A DNA stretch of 64,000 nucleotides, taken from contig NZ_JAMZEC010000001.1 of NCBI RefSeq assembly GCF_024172185.1, positions 5,352,001 through 5,416,000 on the forward strand. Direction: 5' to 3'. Numbering within the stretch: the first letter of the stretch is position 1; each line of letters starts with the position of its first letter. Below the pieces are notes generated by a model. The model was not told the DNA's origin. It did no database searches and was given only the letters and a program-made list of their open reading frames with translations. The translations under genes were made by a program, and so were the position numbers. This document shows, piece after piece, positions 50,503 through 58,945 of this stretch. The DNA comes from Nonomuraea roseoviolacea subsp. carminata (lineage in GTDB: Bacteria > Actinomycetota > Actinomycetes > Streptosporangiales > Streptosporangiaceae).

Positions 50503-51986
50503 GCGCCGCTCCCCGTGCGGGCGCGCATCTCGGCCAGCAGCGGCCACGATCCCGCGGTGGTCTCGCGCAGGGCGAGGAAGTCCTTGTACGCGGTGCGGTA
50601 CGCGCCCGGTTCGGGGCGCACGGCGTCGCGCAGCCGTACGTGCCGGTCGGCGGCGGCCGCGATGTCCGAGGCGCCGCCGGTCGCGGCCAGGCCGACGAGG
50701 AACGCGCCCCGGGCGCCCACCTCGGAGTCGGCCGAGCGGAGCACGGGCACGCCGGTGACGTCGGCGATCATCCGCACCCACAGGTCGCTGGCCGAGCCGC
50801 CGCCGCACACCCGCAGCTCGCGGGCCGGCGCGCCGGAGGCGGCCAGGCAGTCCTGGACGACCAGCGTCAGCCCCTCCAGCACGGCCCGGGCCACGTGCTC
50901 GCGGCCGTGCTCGAACGACATGCCCAGGAACGCCCCCCGGGCCAGCGGGTCGGAGAACGGCGCCCGCTCGCCGGCCGGCGAGAAGTACGGCAGGAACGCC
51001 AGCCCGCACGCGCCCGGCGGCGCGGCGGCGGCCAGCTCGCCCAGCTCGGCCGGGCCGGCCAGGCCCAGCATGCGGCACGCCCAGTGCAGCACCTCGGTCC
51101 CGGCGAAGGTGGGGAAGGCCCGCAGGTAGCCGCCCGGGACGGCGATGGTGATGCCCACGGCCGGGCCGTCCAGCTCGGGCTCGGCCACGACCGTCTCGGT
51201 GCACAGCGTGGTGCCGAGGATGCTGCACGCCTGCCCGGCCCCCACGGCTCCCGCGCCGATCGCGGTGGAGACGATGTCGTACGGGGCCATCACGACCGGG
51301 GTGCCGGCCGGCAGCCCGAGCGCGCCGGCCGCCTCGGCGGTCAGGCCCGCCACGCGGTGCTCGTCGTCGCGCAGCTCCGGCAGCAGCCGCTCCGCCCACT
51401 CCAGGTCGAACAGCCGCAGCAGCTCGGGGGAGTAGGAGCGGGCCCGCAGGTCGAGGAACGGGGCGGAGGCGTCCGACTCGTCGGCCGCCAGCTCGCCGGT
51501 CATGCGGGAGAAGATCCACCCGCCGCAGGTCAGGAGCGCGGCCGAGCGGGTGATCCGGTCCGGGTCGTGCTCGTTCAGCCAGGTCAGGATGGCGTGCGGC
51601 AGCCCGGAGGCCGCCGACGAGCCGTTGCCGCGGAACGCGCGTTCGGCCAGCCCGGAGCGGTTCCAGCGGTCCACCACGGCGCCGGCGCGGGCGTCGTTCC
51701 ACAGGATCGCCGGGCCGGTCGGGCGGCCGTCGCGGCCGACGAGCCAGGCGCCGTCGCCCTGCGCGGTGAGGGCGACGAAGCCGACCGGCACGTCCACCTG
51801 GGACGCGACCTCGCGCACGGTGTGCGCGACCGCGTCCCAGACGTCGTCCATGTCCTGCTCGGCGTGGCCCGGCAGGGGCCGGGACACGCGGGTCTCGCGC
51901 CGGGCCACCGCGACCTCGGCGCCCTCCTCGTCGTAGCCGACCGCCTTGATCACCGTGGTGCCGGCGTCGACGCAGATGACGGCCAT
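50499..51986 (-). CDS. FGGY-family carbohydrate kinase 2
   Basis: 495 residues. VICVDAGTTVIKAVGYDEEG, GFVALTAQGDGAWLVGRDGR, APYDIVSTAIGAGAVGAGQ and ELRVCGGGSASDLWVRMIAD mark the FGGY fold; it is only distantly similar to kinase 1. ATG 51986 overlaps the permease stop by one base, with GGAAGGG upstream. Two kinases in one operon suggest two substrates or two steps. FGGY, CUT2 and SorC genes together resemble the Lsr (AI-2) and erythritol systems, without proof of either. Confidence 0.92.
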   Translation of the reverse strand: MAVICVDAGTTVIKAVGYDEEGAEVAVARRETRVSRPLPGHAEQDMDDVWDAVAHTVREVASQVDVPVGFVALTAQGDGAWLVGRDGRPTGPAILWNDARAGAVVDRWNRSGLAERAFRGNGSSAASGLPHAILTWLNEHDPDRITRSAALLTCGGWIFSRMTGELAADESDASAPFLDLRARSYSPELLRLFDLEWAERLLPELRDDEHRVAGLTAEAAGALGLPAGTPVVMAPYDIVSTAIGAGAVGAGQACSILGTTLCTETVVAEPELDGPAVGITIAVPGGYLRAFPTFAGTEVLHWACRMLGLAGPAELGELAAAAPPGACGLAFLPYFSPAGERAPFSDPLARGAFLGMSFEHGREHVARAVLEGLTLVVQDCLAASGAPARELRVCGGGSASDLWVRMIADVTGVPVLRSADSEVGARGAFLVGLAATGGASDIAAAADRHVRLRDAVRPEPGAYRTAYKDFLALRETTAGSWPLLAEMRARTGSGA

Positions 51987-53221
51987 CAGGCCCTTCCGTG
52001 AGAGGTACGCGACTTGCGCGCCACCGAGTCGACCACCACGGCCAGCAGCAGCACCACGCCCGTCACCACGAACCGGATGGAGGAGTCGAGGTTGAGCAGG
52101 GTCAGGCCGCTGGAGATGGACTGGATGACGATGATGCCGAGCAGCGCGCCGAACGCGGTGCCGCGCCCGCCGAACAGGCTCGTCCCGCCGATGACCGCGG
52201 CGGCGATGGCGTTGAGGTTGACGTCGCCGGTGCCGCTGCTCTGGTTGGCGGCGGCCAGCCGGGCGGCGGCCAGGATGCCGCCCACCGCGGCGAACGTCGA
52301 GCAGAGCACGAACACCGAGGTGTAGACGGCCCTGACGTTGATGCCGGCCCGCCGGGCCGCCTCGACGTTGCCGCCGACGGCGTAGACCGACCGGCCCCAC
52401 TTCGTCCGGGACAGGAAGTAGTGCATGATCAGCACGAGCGCGACGAAGAAGACGAACATCCAGCCCACGCCGCGCGTCTGGCCGAGGTACCAGACCACGA
52501 ACAGCAGCACGACGAGCAGCGCCGCGCTCCGCAGCGCCAGCACGGGCACGCCCCTGGCCGACAGCCCGGCGCGCTGCCGCTCGCGGGCGTGCAGCCAGCC
52601 GCTGACGAACAGTCCGCCCGCCGCGAGCACGGCGAACGTGTACGACAGCCACGCGGGCACGAAGTCGAGCTGGGCGAAGGCCACCAGGCCGGAGTCGAAC
52701 GGCAGGTTGATCGACCCCTTGGTGCCCAGCACGTAGAGCTGGAGACCGAGGAAGGCCAGCAGGCCGGCCAGGGTGATGACGAAGCTCGGCACGCCGAAGC
52801 GGTTGTAGAGCTGCGCGTACACCCAGCCGATCGCCGCGCCCATGATCACGGAGGCGGCGATGGCCAGCCACACCGGAAGGTCCTGCCCGACGAACAGGAC
52901 CGCCAGCACCGCCGCCGACAGGCCGCTGACCGAGCCGACCGACAGGTCGATCTCGCCGACGAGCAGGACGCACACGATGCCGAGCGCGATCACGCCGACC
53001 GCGGCCGACTCCAGCGTGAGGTTGACCAGGTTGGCGCTGGACAGGAACACCGGGTTGAGGATCTGCAGGACGGTCCAGATCACGATCAGGCCGACCACGA
53101 CGGGGATCACGCCGAGGTCGCCGCCGCGGGCGCGCTCCACCACGTCGGTGACCGCGCCGCGCAGCCCCTCGCGGCTCTGCAGCCGCTCGTCCTGGCGATC
53201 GGTGGTGACCATGCTGTTCAC
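51986..53221 (-). CDS. CUT2 sugar ABC transporter permease (XylH/RbsC-like)
   Basis: 411 residues with about ten or more membrane helices. Landmarks: VCVLLVGEIDLSVGSVSGLS, FVITLAGLLAFLGLQLYVLG, NLNAIAAAVIGGTSLFGGRG. Long loop with ARERQRAGLSARGVP is as in XylH. GTG 53221 overlaps the ATPase stop (GTGA); ATG 53212 is an alternative. Confidence 0.93.
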   Translation of the reverse strand: MNSMVTTDRQDERLQSREGLRGAVTDVVERARGGDLGVIPVVVGLIVIWTVLQILNPVFLSSANLVNLTLESAAVGVIALGIVCVLLVGEIDLSVGSVSGLSAAVLAVLFVGQDLPVWLAIAASVIMGAAIGWVYAQLYNRFGVPSFVITLAGLLAFLGLQLYVLGTKGSINLPFDSGLVAFAQLDFVPAWLSYTFAVLAAGGLFVSGWLHARERQRAGLSARGVPVLALRSAALLVVLLFVVWYLGQTRGVGWMFVFFVALVLIMHYFLSRTKWGRSVYAVGGNVEAARRAGINVRAVYTSVFVLCSTFAAVGGILAAARLAAANQSSGTGDVNLNAIAAAVIGGTSLFGGRGTAFGALLGIIVIQSISSGLTLLNLDSSIRFVVTGVVLLLAVVVDSVARKSRTSHGRA

Positions 53222-54039
53222 GACGAGAGCCCTTCCTTGCTGCGCGCCTGCCGCTGTGACACCACGTTGTCGGTGGCGCCGGTGATGGCGGCGATGATGT
53301 CCTCGGTGGAGACGTCCGCGACGTCGAAGACACCGTTGTTGCGGCCGAGCCGGAGCACGGCCACGGTGTCGGCCACGGCCTTCACGTCGGCCATGTTGTG
53401 GCTGATCATGATGACGCCGAGGCCGTTCTCGCGGAGCCGCTCGACGAGGTTGAGCACCTCGGCCGTCTGGGCGACGCCCAGGGCGGCCGTGGGCTCGTCG
53501 AGGATGATGACCTTCGGGTCGCCGAGCAGCGACCGGGCGATGGCGACCGTCTGCCGCTGGCCGCCGGACAGCGACGCCACCGGCACCCGCACGCTGGGGA
53601 TCTTCGCGGAGAGCTGCCGCAGCAGCTCCCACGAGCGGGTCTCCATCGCCACGTCGTTGAGCCGGAGCGGGCGCACCTCCTGGCCCAGGAACAGGTTCTG
53701 GATCACGTTGAGGTTCTCGCAGAGGGCGAGGTCCTGGAAGACGGTGGCGATGCCCAGCTTGTGCGCCGCCGCCGGCGTCGGGATGTGCACCTCGCGCGAC
53801 TCGAACGTGATCGTGCCCGAGTCCGGCGGATGGACCCCCGACAGGATCTTGACCAGGGTGGACTTGCCGGCGCCGTTGTCGCCGACCACGGCCACGACCT
53901 GGCCGGCGGCCACGTCGAGATCCACGTCCGTCAGCGCCGCGACGGCGCCGAAGGTCTTGTGGATCCCGCGCAGCGACAGGACGCTCTCGGCGCGCGGGGC
54001 GTCCGCCTGCTGGCTGTCTGCTTGCCGGATGGAGGACAA
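53218..54039 (-). CDS. CUT2 sugar ABC transporter ATP-binding protein (single domain)
   Basis: 273 residues with one nucleotide-binding domain: Walker A GDNGAGKST, signature LSGGQRQTVAIA, Walker B KVIILDEPTAALG, switch ISHNMADVKAVAD. Most RbsA/XylG proteins have two such domains; this one is of the shorter FrcA-like kind and should act as a homodimer. TTG 54039 has AGGAG 5 nt upstream. Confidence 0.93.
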   Translation of the reverse strand: MSSIRQADSQQADAPRAESVLSLRGIHKTFGAVAALTDVDLDVAAGQVVAVVGDNGAGKSTLVKILSGVHPPDSGTITFESREVHIPTPAAAHKLGIATVFQDLALCENLNVIQNLFLGQEVRPLRLNDVAMETRSWELLRQLSAKIPSVRVPVASLSGGQRQTVAIARSLLGDPKVIILDEPTAALGVAQTAEVLNLVERLRENGLGVIMISHNMADVKAVADTVAVLRLGRNNGVFDVADVSTEDIIAAITGATDNVVSQRQARSKEGLSS

Positions 54040-54084
54040 GGGGTCTCCTGTCGGTCTACTCGATGCCGAGCCGCGCGAGGCGGG

Positions 54085-55170
54085 CTACTTGATGCCCAGC
54101 TCGGCGCAGCCCTTGGCGTACGCACCTGTGCACACTTCCGACGCCTTCATGATCCCGCTCTGGAACAGCACCTCGTTGATGTTCTGCCGGGTGACGACCG
54201 TGGGCACGAACAGCTCGGACGGGGTGTTGTAGAGGGTCGTCTTGCCGGCCGGCTTCTCGCCCTTCATGAACTGGTAGGCGACGTTCGCCGACGCCTCGGC
54301 CACGATCTTGATGGGCTTGGAGATGGTGTTGTACTGGTCGCCGGCGATGATCCGCTGGGCGGCGGCCACCTCGGCGTCGTTGCCCGTGACCGGGGGCACC
54401 TTCACGCCCGCGGCCTTGAACGCGGCGATCGCGCCGCCGCCGGTGCCGTCGTTGGCGGCCACCACGCCGGCGATCTGGTCGCCGAAGCGGGTGATCTGGC
54501 CGCTGACCCAGGTCTGCGCCTTCTCGGGCTGCCAGTCGGGGGTGTCGTACTCGGCGAGCAGCTTGAAGCCGCTCGGGTCGATCGCGCTGTGGATGCCCTT
54601 CTTGATCAGGCCGGCCGCGGCGTCGGTGGGGGAGCCGTTGACCTCCAGGAGCCCGCCCTTGGCGTTCTCCTGCTTGAGGTGGTCGACCAGCGACTGGGCG
54701 ATCATCGCGCCGATCTTCTCGTTGTCGAACGAGACGTAGTAGTCGGCGGGGGTGGCCGGGATGGGCCGGTCGTAGGCGATGACCGGCACCTTCTGGGACT
54801 GCGCCGTCTTGACGATCGTGGCCGCGGCGGCGGAGTCGACGGGGTCGATCACGAGGGCCTTGACGCCCTGCGCGAGGGCGGAGTTGGCCTGCTGCTGCTG
54901 CTTGGCGGCGTCGGAGTCGGCGTTCTGGTAGATGACCGTGCAGCTCGGGCAGAGCTGCTTCATCTTGGCCTCGAACAGCGGCTTGTCGGCCAGCTCGTAC
55001 CGGGTGGAGGCCAGGTCCGGCATGAGGAAGGCCACCTTGGCGTTCTCCACGCCGCCGCCACCTGAGCCGGTGCCGCCACCGGTGGAGCCCGAGCCGCAGG
55101 CGGTCAGGGAGACGCTCGCGGCGATTGCCGCCGCGGCGAGCGCGGAGGTCCGGATCTTGGCTCTGTTCAC
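54085..55170 (-). CDS. CUT2 sugar-binding lipoprotein (XylF-like)
   Basis: 361 residues. Lipobox SLTAC (ALAAAAIAASVSLTACGSG), a Gly/Ser linker, then a type I binding fold: VAFLMPDLASTRYELADKPL, ALVIDPVDSAAAATIVKTA, VIAYDRPIPATPADYYVSFD, GVVAANDGTGGGAIAAFKAA. XylF/ChvE-like, so a pentose or a similar sugar is possible. GTG 55170 is chosen for GAGGAAG 6-7 nt upstream; GTG 55185 has none. First gene of the minus-strand operon. Confidence 0.93.
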   Translation of the reverse strand: MNRAKIRTSALAAAAIAASVSLTACGSGSTGGGTGSGGGGVENAKVAFLMPDLASTRYELADKPLFEAKMKQLCPSCTVIYQNADSDAAKQQQQANSALAQGVKALVIDPVDSAAAATIVKTAQSQKVPVIAYDRPIPATPADYYVSFDNEKIGAMIAQSLVDHLKQENAKGGLLEVNGSPTDAAAGLIKKGIHSAIDPSGFKLLAEYDTPDWQPEKAQTWVSGQITRFGDQIAGVVAANDGTGGGAIAAFKAAGVKVPPVTGNDAEVAAAQRIIAGDQYNTISKPIKIVAEASANVAYQFMKGEKPAGKTTLYNTPSELFVPTVVTRQNINEVLFQSGIMKASEVCTGAYAKGCAELGIK

Positions 55171-55283
55171 GGGTCGCTTCCTCACTTGCTAGGTCCTCGC
55201 GGAGCCGGTCGGGTCGGGATCCCGGCCACGCACGGAGCGCTCACGGTCGGCGCCGTGCTGTGGTGCGTTTCACGCTAGCGCGA

Positions 55284-55345
55284 CCTCGGAATATTTGTCC
55301 AGCAAAAGTGTTCACGGTATTTCCATGCGTTTGACCTGCGGTTCA
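55284..55345 (-). promoter_or_regulatory. AT-rich promoter/operator region of the CUT2 operon
   Basis: The only AT-rich stretch in the 297-bp gap before the binding-protein gene. On the minus strand it contains TTTTGCTGGACAAATATTCC, the kind of TTGC/CAAATATT sequence seen at SorC/DeoR-type operators. Exact -35/-10 not clear. The remaining gap holds imperfect direct repeats (55365-55440: GCATGGCGAGGCGCG, GCATGGCAAGGCGCG, GTGGCAGGGCGCG) and no gene. Confidence 0.45.
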
Positions 55346-55467
55346 CCTAGGAAGGTCGGCTGAGGGCATGGCGAGGCGCGCGCATGGCAAGGCGCGGAGG
55401 GGTGCCTTGGCGTGCGCGTGGCAGGGCGCGGCGCGGGGATGGGTGTGGGCCGGCGGAACCCGCGGGG

Positions 55468-56427
55468 TCAGCGGGTGGCGGCGAGCAGGCTCTCGGCGGT
55501 GAGGGCGTCGGTGACGAGCTGGTTGAAGTAGCCGCCCTTGGCGCCCGCGACGATCGAGACGACCTTCTCCGGGCCGGCGGCCACCGCGATCGAGAACGGG
55601 ATGCGGCGCAGCTCCTCCAGGCCGGTGGCGACCAGCCGCTCGCTGCCCGGGAAGCCCACCGTCTCGCCGTCGCGGTCGTAGAAGCGGGAGCAGACGTCGC
55701 CCACGGCCTGGCGCAGGCTGTCGGCGTAGCGGGGCACGAAGGCGGGCGTGACCTGCCGCATCAGCGGCGGCGAGCCCACGCCGACGATCGCGCACTTGGC
55801 GTGCGCCCACAGGTCCATGACCCGCCGCACCGACGGCTCGTGCTGGAGCGAGGCGAACAGCTCGGGGCCCGGCAGCGCGGGCGCGTAGAGGTAGCTGGGC
55901 ACGCCGCCGACCCGCTCGGCGAGCAACCGGGTGGTCTCGTTGGTCTGGAACCAGGGCTGCGGGTCCTCCTGGCCGCCCACGGCCGGCGCGATCGTCACGC
56001 CGGGGAAGTGGCCGAGGCTCTCGCGCGCGCACTCGTACACCGTGCTGCCGGAGGAGACGAGCACGGTGTCGCCGGAGGTCAGCCCGACGCCCGCCAGCGC
56101 CCTGGCCAGCCCGGGGGCCAGCCAGGGGCCCAGCGCCGGACCGCTGACCTTGGGCACCAGGTAGACGCGCTGGAGCCGCAGGGCCTCGGCCACCTCGGCG
56201 GCCAGCGGGCCCTCCTCCAGGGTCGCGGGGCGGTGGACGCGGATCTCGACGATGCCGTGGCGGCGCGCCTCGGTCAGCAGGCGGCTCACGGTCGCCCTGC
56301 TGACGCCCAGCCGCTTGGCGATGTCGGCCTGGGTCGCGTCCTCCAGGTAGTACTGGGAGGCGGCCGCGTACATCAGCTCCTGAGGGAACCTGGTCTGGGC
56401 CTCCGGTGCGACGTCGGCGGCATTCAT
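55468..56427 (-). CDS. SorC/DeoR-type sugar-binding regulator
   Basis: 319 residues. HTH at ~10-60 (SQYYLEDATQADIAKRLGVS, RATVSRLLTEARRHGIVEIR) and a sugar-isomerase-like effector domain (TVLVSSGSTVYECARESLGH, KCAIVGVGSPPLMRQ, GAKGGYFNQLVTDALTAESL). ATG 56427 has AGGGAGA about 9 nt upstream. It lies upstream of, and codirectional with, the CUT2 operon and should respond to a phosphorylated sugar made by one of the kinases. Confidence 0.92.
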   Translation of the reverse strand: MNAADVAPEAQTRFPQELMYAAASQYYLEDATQADIAKRLGVSRATVSRLLTEARRHGIVEIRVHRPATLEEGPLAAEVAEALRLQRVYLVPKVSGPALGPWLAPGLARALAGVGLTSGDTVLVSSGSTVYECARESLGHFPGVTIAPAVGGQEDPQPWFQTNETTRLLAERVGGVPSYLYAPALPGPELFASLQHEPSVRRVMDLWAHAKCAIVGVGSPPLMRQVTPAFVPRYADSLRQAVGDVCSRFYDRDGETVGFPGSERLVATGLEELRRIPFSIAVAAGPEKVVSIVAGAKGGYFNQLVTDALTAESLLAATR

Positions 56428-56445
56428 GCGCGCGGTCTCCCTGGG

Positions 56446-56467
56446 TGCGAGATCATCTGCGAGATCA
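56446..56467. promoter_or_regulatory. Direct repeats upstream of the SorC-type gene
   Basis: TGCGAGATCA at 56446 and 56458, 12 bp apart, 19 bp before the start codon. Candidate autoregulatory site. An ACACGTGT palindrome follows near 56474. Confidence 0.4.
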
Positions 56468-56598
56468 GGTGCGTGAACACGTGTGCAGAACGGATGCGCA
56501 CCGACTATACCTCCGCACACTCCGAGAGAAGGCTAGCGAGCCCCGCACCCCGGCGTGACCGGCACCGGCGAACACCGAGGCCGACCCTGAGAGAGGTC

Positions 56599-57579
56599 TC
56601 AGGGAAGCGAGCCCGCGACCAGGGCGTCTCCCAGCGGCGTGCGCGTGTAGAGGACGGAGCGGCCCGAGCGGGTGCCGGTCACGAGACCCGTGCCGCGCAG
56701 GGCCGCCAGATGCCCGCCCGTGGTGCCGACGCTCTGCTCCAGCAGGGCCGCCAGGTGCGTGGTCGTCGCGGGCACGGCCAGCTCGGCCAGGATGCGCGCG
56801 CGGGTCCGCCCGACCAGCGCCGCGAGCCCCGCGTCGGCCGGCGGCGGCTCCACCGCCACGCCCCTCGCCGGATAGACCAGCGCGTACGGCCACGCCTCCT
56901 CCAGGTAGGCGCCCACGTTGCCGGTGAACACCGACGGCAGGAACAGCAGCCCGCGCCCGCCGAGCCGGTGACGCTCGTCGGCGCCGCTCCGCATCTCGAT
57001 CTCGATGCGGCCCTCGCGCCAGCGCACCTGCGAGCTGAGGTCGCCGAGCGCCGCGGCCCAGCCGTAGGTCGCCAGCCGCCCGGCCCGCTGGATCACGTCG
57101 CGTTCCAGCGCCGCGTGGAAGCGCGGCCAGGCGTGGGAGACGATCTCCCGCCACAGCAGCTCGAACGCGTCCGCCAGCACCCGCACGACGTCCGGGCCCA
57201 GCAGCAGCTCCCGCACCCACGCGGGCACCGGCGGCCGGCCGGCCAGCACCGCGGTGATCTCCGCGTGGGCCTGCGCGACCGGCGTGGTGCGCATCGCGGC
57301 CAGCTCCGTCTCGAACGGCACGCTCATCCCGGCGGGCGGCGGGGCGACGAAGTCCACGTTGTCGCCCCGGTTGCCGGTGATCGCGGCCGTGGCGCGCAGC
57401 GCGGGGCGGGCCCGTTCCAGCTCCAGGTACGGCCCGCGCCACCGCTCCGCCCAGCGCCGGTGCGGCCCCGCCTCCACCCGGCCGGCCAGGACCCACTGGG
57501 CGTGCATGGTCTCGATCAGCGGCGAGATGGCGAACCGGCTGGCGGCCACGTCCTGGGGCGTGACCTCGATGGTGAACAC
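56599..57579 (-). CDS. ArsR-like regulator with large N-terminal domain (DUF5937-like)
   Basis: 326 residues. A long N-terminal domain (SRFAISPLIETMHAQWVLAG, FELLWREIVSHAWPRFHAAL) is followed by a C-terminal ArsR-type winged HTH (GRTRARILAELAVPATTTHL, LLEQSVGTTGGHLAALRGTG, RSGRSVLYTRTPLGDALV). GTG 57579 is leaderless: TATAAC (57591-57586) then 6 nt. A 9-bp dyad covers the -10 and the start codon, so autorepression is likely. Divergent from an MFS gene. Confidence 0.87.
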   Translation of the reverse strand: MFTIEVTPQDVAASRFAISPLIETMHAQWVLAGRVEAGPHRRWAERWRGPYLELERARPALRATAAITGNRGDNVDFVAPPPAGMSVPFETELAAMRTTPVAQAHAEITAVLAGRPPVPAWVRELLLGPDVVRVLADAFELLWREIVSHAWPRFHAALERDVIQRAGRLATYGWAAALGDLSSQVRWREGRIEIEMRSGADERHRLGGRGLLFLPSVFTGNVGAYLEEAWPYALVYPARGVAVEPPPADAGLAALVGRTRARILAELAVPATTTHLAALLEQSVGTTGGHLAALRGTGLVTGTRSGRSVLYTRTPLGDALVAGSLP

Positions 57580-57601
57580 CTTTCGGTTATATCCGAAAGG
57601 T
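57578..57601. promoter_or_regulatory. ArsR-type operator overlapping -10 and start codon
   Basis: ACCTTTCGG (57578-57586) and CCGAAAGGT (57593-57601) around TTATAT. The -10 TATAAC of the minus gene is inside it, and the GTG begins at its edge. Confidence 0.8.
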
Positions 57602-57667
57602 TCGCCGGGGGCGTCCCTCGGTCGCCACCATCGGCACCGTGGAGAGACGTAGGGAGACGGGGGCGCT

Positions 57668-58945
57668 GTGAGCGAGCGTGGGGCGACGTTCAAGGAGGTG
57701 TTCGCGGTCCCGGAGTTCCGGGTCCTGTTCGGGAGCTTCGCGCTGATGATCGCGGGCGACTCGGTCAAGATGCTGGCGCTGTCGGTGCTGGTGTACGCGC
57801 GGACCGGGTCGCCGGGGCTGTCGGCCGCCGCGTACATGGTGGGGTGGCTGCCCTACATCCTCGGCGGGATGTTCCTGCTGTCGCTGGCCGACCGGCTGCC
57901 CGCCCGGGCGCTCATGGTGGCCGGCGAGCTGGTGCGGGTGGCGGTCTGCCTGGCGCTGGCCTACGGCGGGCTGCCGGTGTGGGCGATGCTCGCGCTGGTG
58001 CTGGTGACCGGGTTGTTCTCGCCGGTGTTCGGCGCGGCGCGCAACGCGATGCTGCCCGACGTGCTGCCCGGGGACGCGTTCGTGCTGGCCCGATCGCTCA
58101 TGGGGGTGACCTCGGCGGGGGCGCAGATCGCGGGGCTCTCGCTCGGGGGAGCGTTCCTCGCGGCCACGGGCCCGGAGGGGGCGCTCGCGGTCACGGCGGC
58201 GCTGGCGGCGGCGGCCGCGGTGGTGCTGTGGGCGGGCCTGCCCCGGCGGCCCGCCCGGAGCGCGGCTGCCGCCGCCCGAGGCCCGGGTGGCGGGGCGGTG
58301 CGGTCGACCGTGCGCGTGAACGGGCTGCTGGTGCGGGACCGGCGGGTGCGCGGGCTGCTGCTGGCGAGCTGGCTGCCGCCCGCGTGCCTGGCCGGGGCCG
58401 AGGCGATGGTCGTGCCCTACCTCGGCGGGCAGGGTCGGGCCGGCGCGGTGCTGGCGGCGGCTGCCGTGGGCATGGCGGCCGGGGAGTTCGCGGTCGGCCG
58501 GTTCGCGGCGCCGGGGCTGAGGGAGCGGCTGTCGCTGCCGCTGGCCGTGCTGCTCGGACTGCCGTGGCTGGGCTTCCTCGCCGGGCCGGGCACGGGCTTC
58601 GCGGCGGCGCTCGCCGCGGTCGCCACCGCCGGGCTGGCCTACCAGCTCGGGTTGCAGCGCCGGTTCCTGGAGGCCGTACCGGAGGAGGTGCGCGGGCAGG
58701 CGTACGGGCTGCTGTCGGCGGGGCTGATGACCGGCCAGGCGGTGGGCGCGGCCCTGGTGGGGGCGCTCGGCGAGGCGGCCGGGCCGCGGGTGGCGATCGC
58801 GGCGGCGGGCGCGGCGGGGGTCACGGCCGCGCTGGCCCTCATCCCGGTCTTCCGGGCCCGGCACGAGCCCACGGAGACTCCCGCCGGGGACGTCGCGGAG
58901 GACGGCCTCGTCACGGAGGCAGTTCGCCCGAGCCGCGGGGGATGA
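57668..58945 (+). CDS. MFS exporter
   Basis: 425 residues, about twelve helices, starting FKEVFAVPEFRVLFGSFALM, with the reduced loop 2-3 motif SLADRLPARALMVA and VFGAARNAMLPDVLPGDAFV, as in MFS efflux proteins near EntS/MdtH. AGGGAGACGGGGG precedes GTG 57668. Probably controlled by the divergent ArsR-like regulator. Its 3' end overlaps the LacI gene by 35 bp. Confidence 0.88.
   Translation: MSERGATFKEVFAVPEFRVLFGSFALMIAGDSVKMLALSVLVYARTGSPGLSAAAYMVGWLPYILGGMFLLSLADRLPARALMVAGELVRVAVCLALAYGGLPVWAMLALVLVTGLFSPVFGAARNAMLPDVLPGDAFVLARSLMGVTSAGAQIAGLSLGGAFLAATGPEGALAVTAALAAAAAVVLWAGLPRRPARSAAAAARGPGGGAVRSTVRVNGLLVRDRRVRGLLLASWLPPACLAGAEAMVVPYLGGQGRAGAVLAAAAVGMAAGEFAVGRFAAPGLRERLSLPLAVLLGLPWLGFLAGPGTGFAAALAAVATAGLAYQLGLQRRFLEAVPEEVRGQAYGLLSAGLMTGQAVGAALVGALGEAAGPRVAIAAAGAAGVTAALALIPVFRARHEPTETPAGDVAEDGLVTEAVRPSRGG

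Noticed and set aside
51986..56427. Firm call as an AI-2 (lsr) operon
   Set aside because: SorC, FGGY kinase and CUT2 genes fit, but lsrF/lsrG are absent and a second kinase, a phosphatase and a hydroxyacid dehydrogenase are present.
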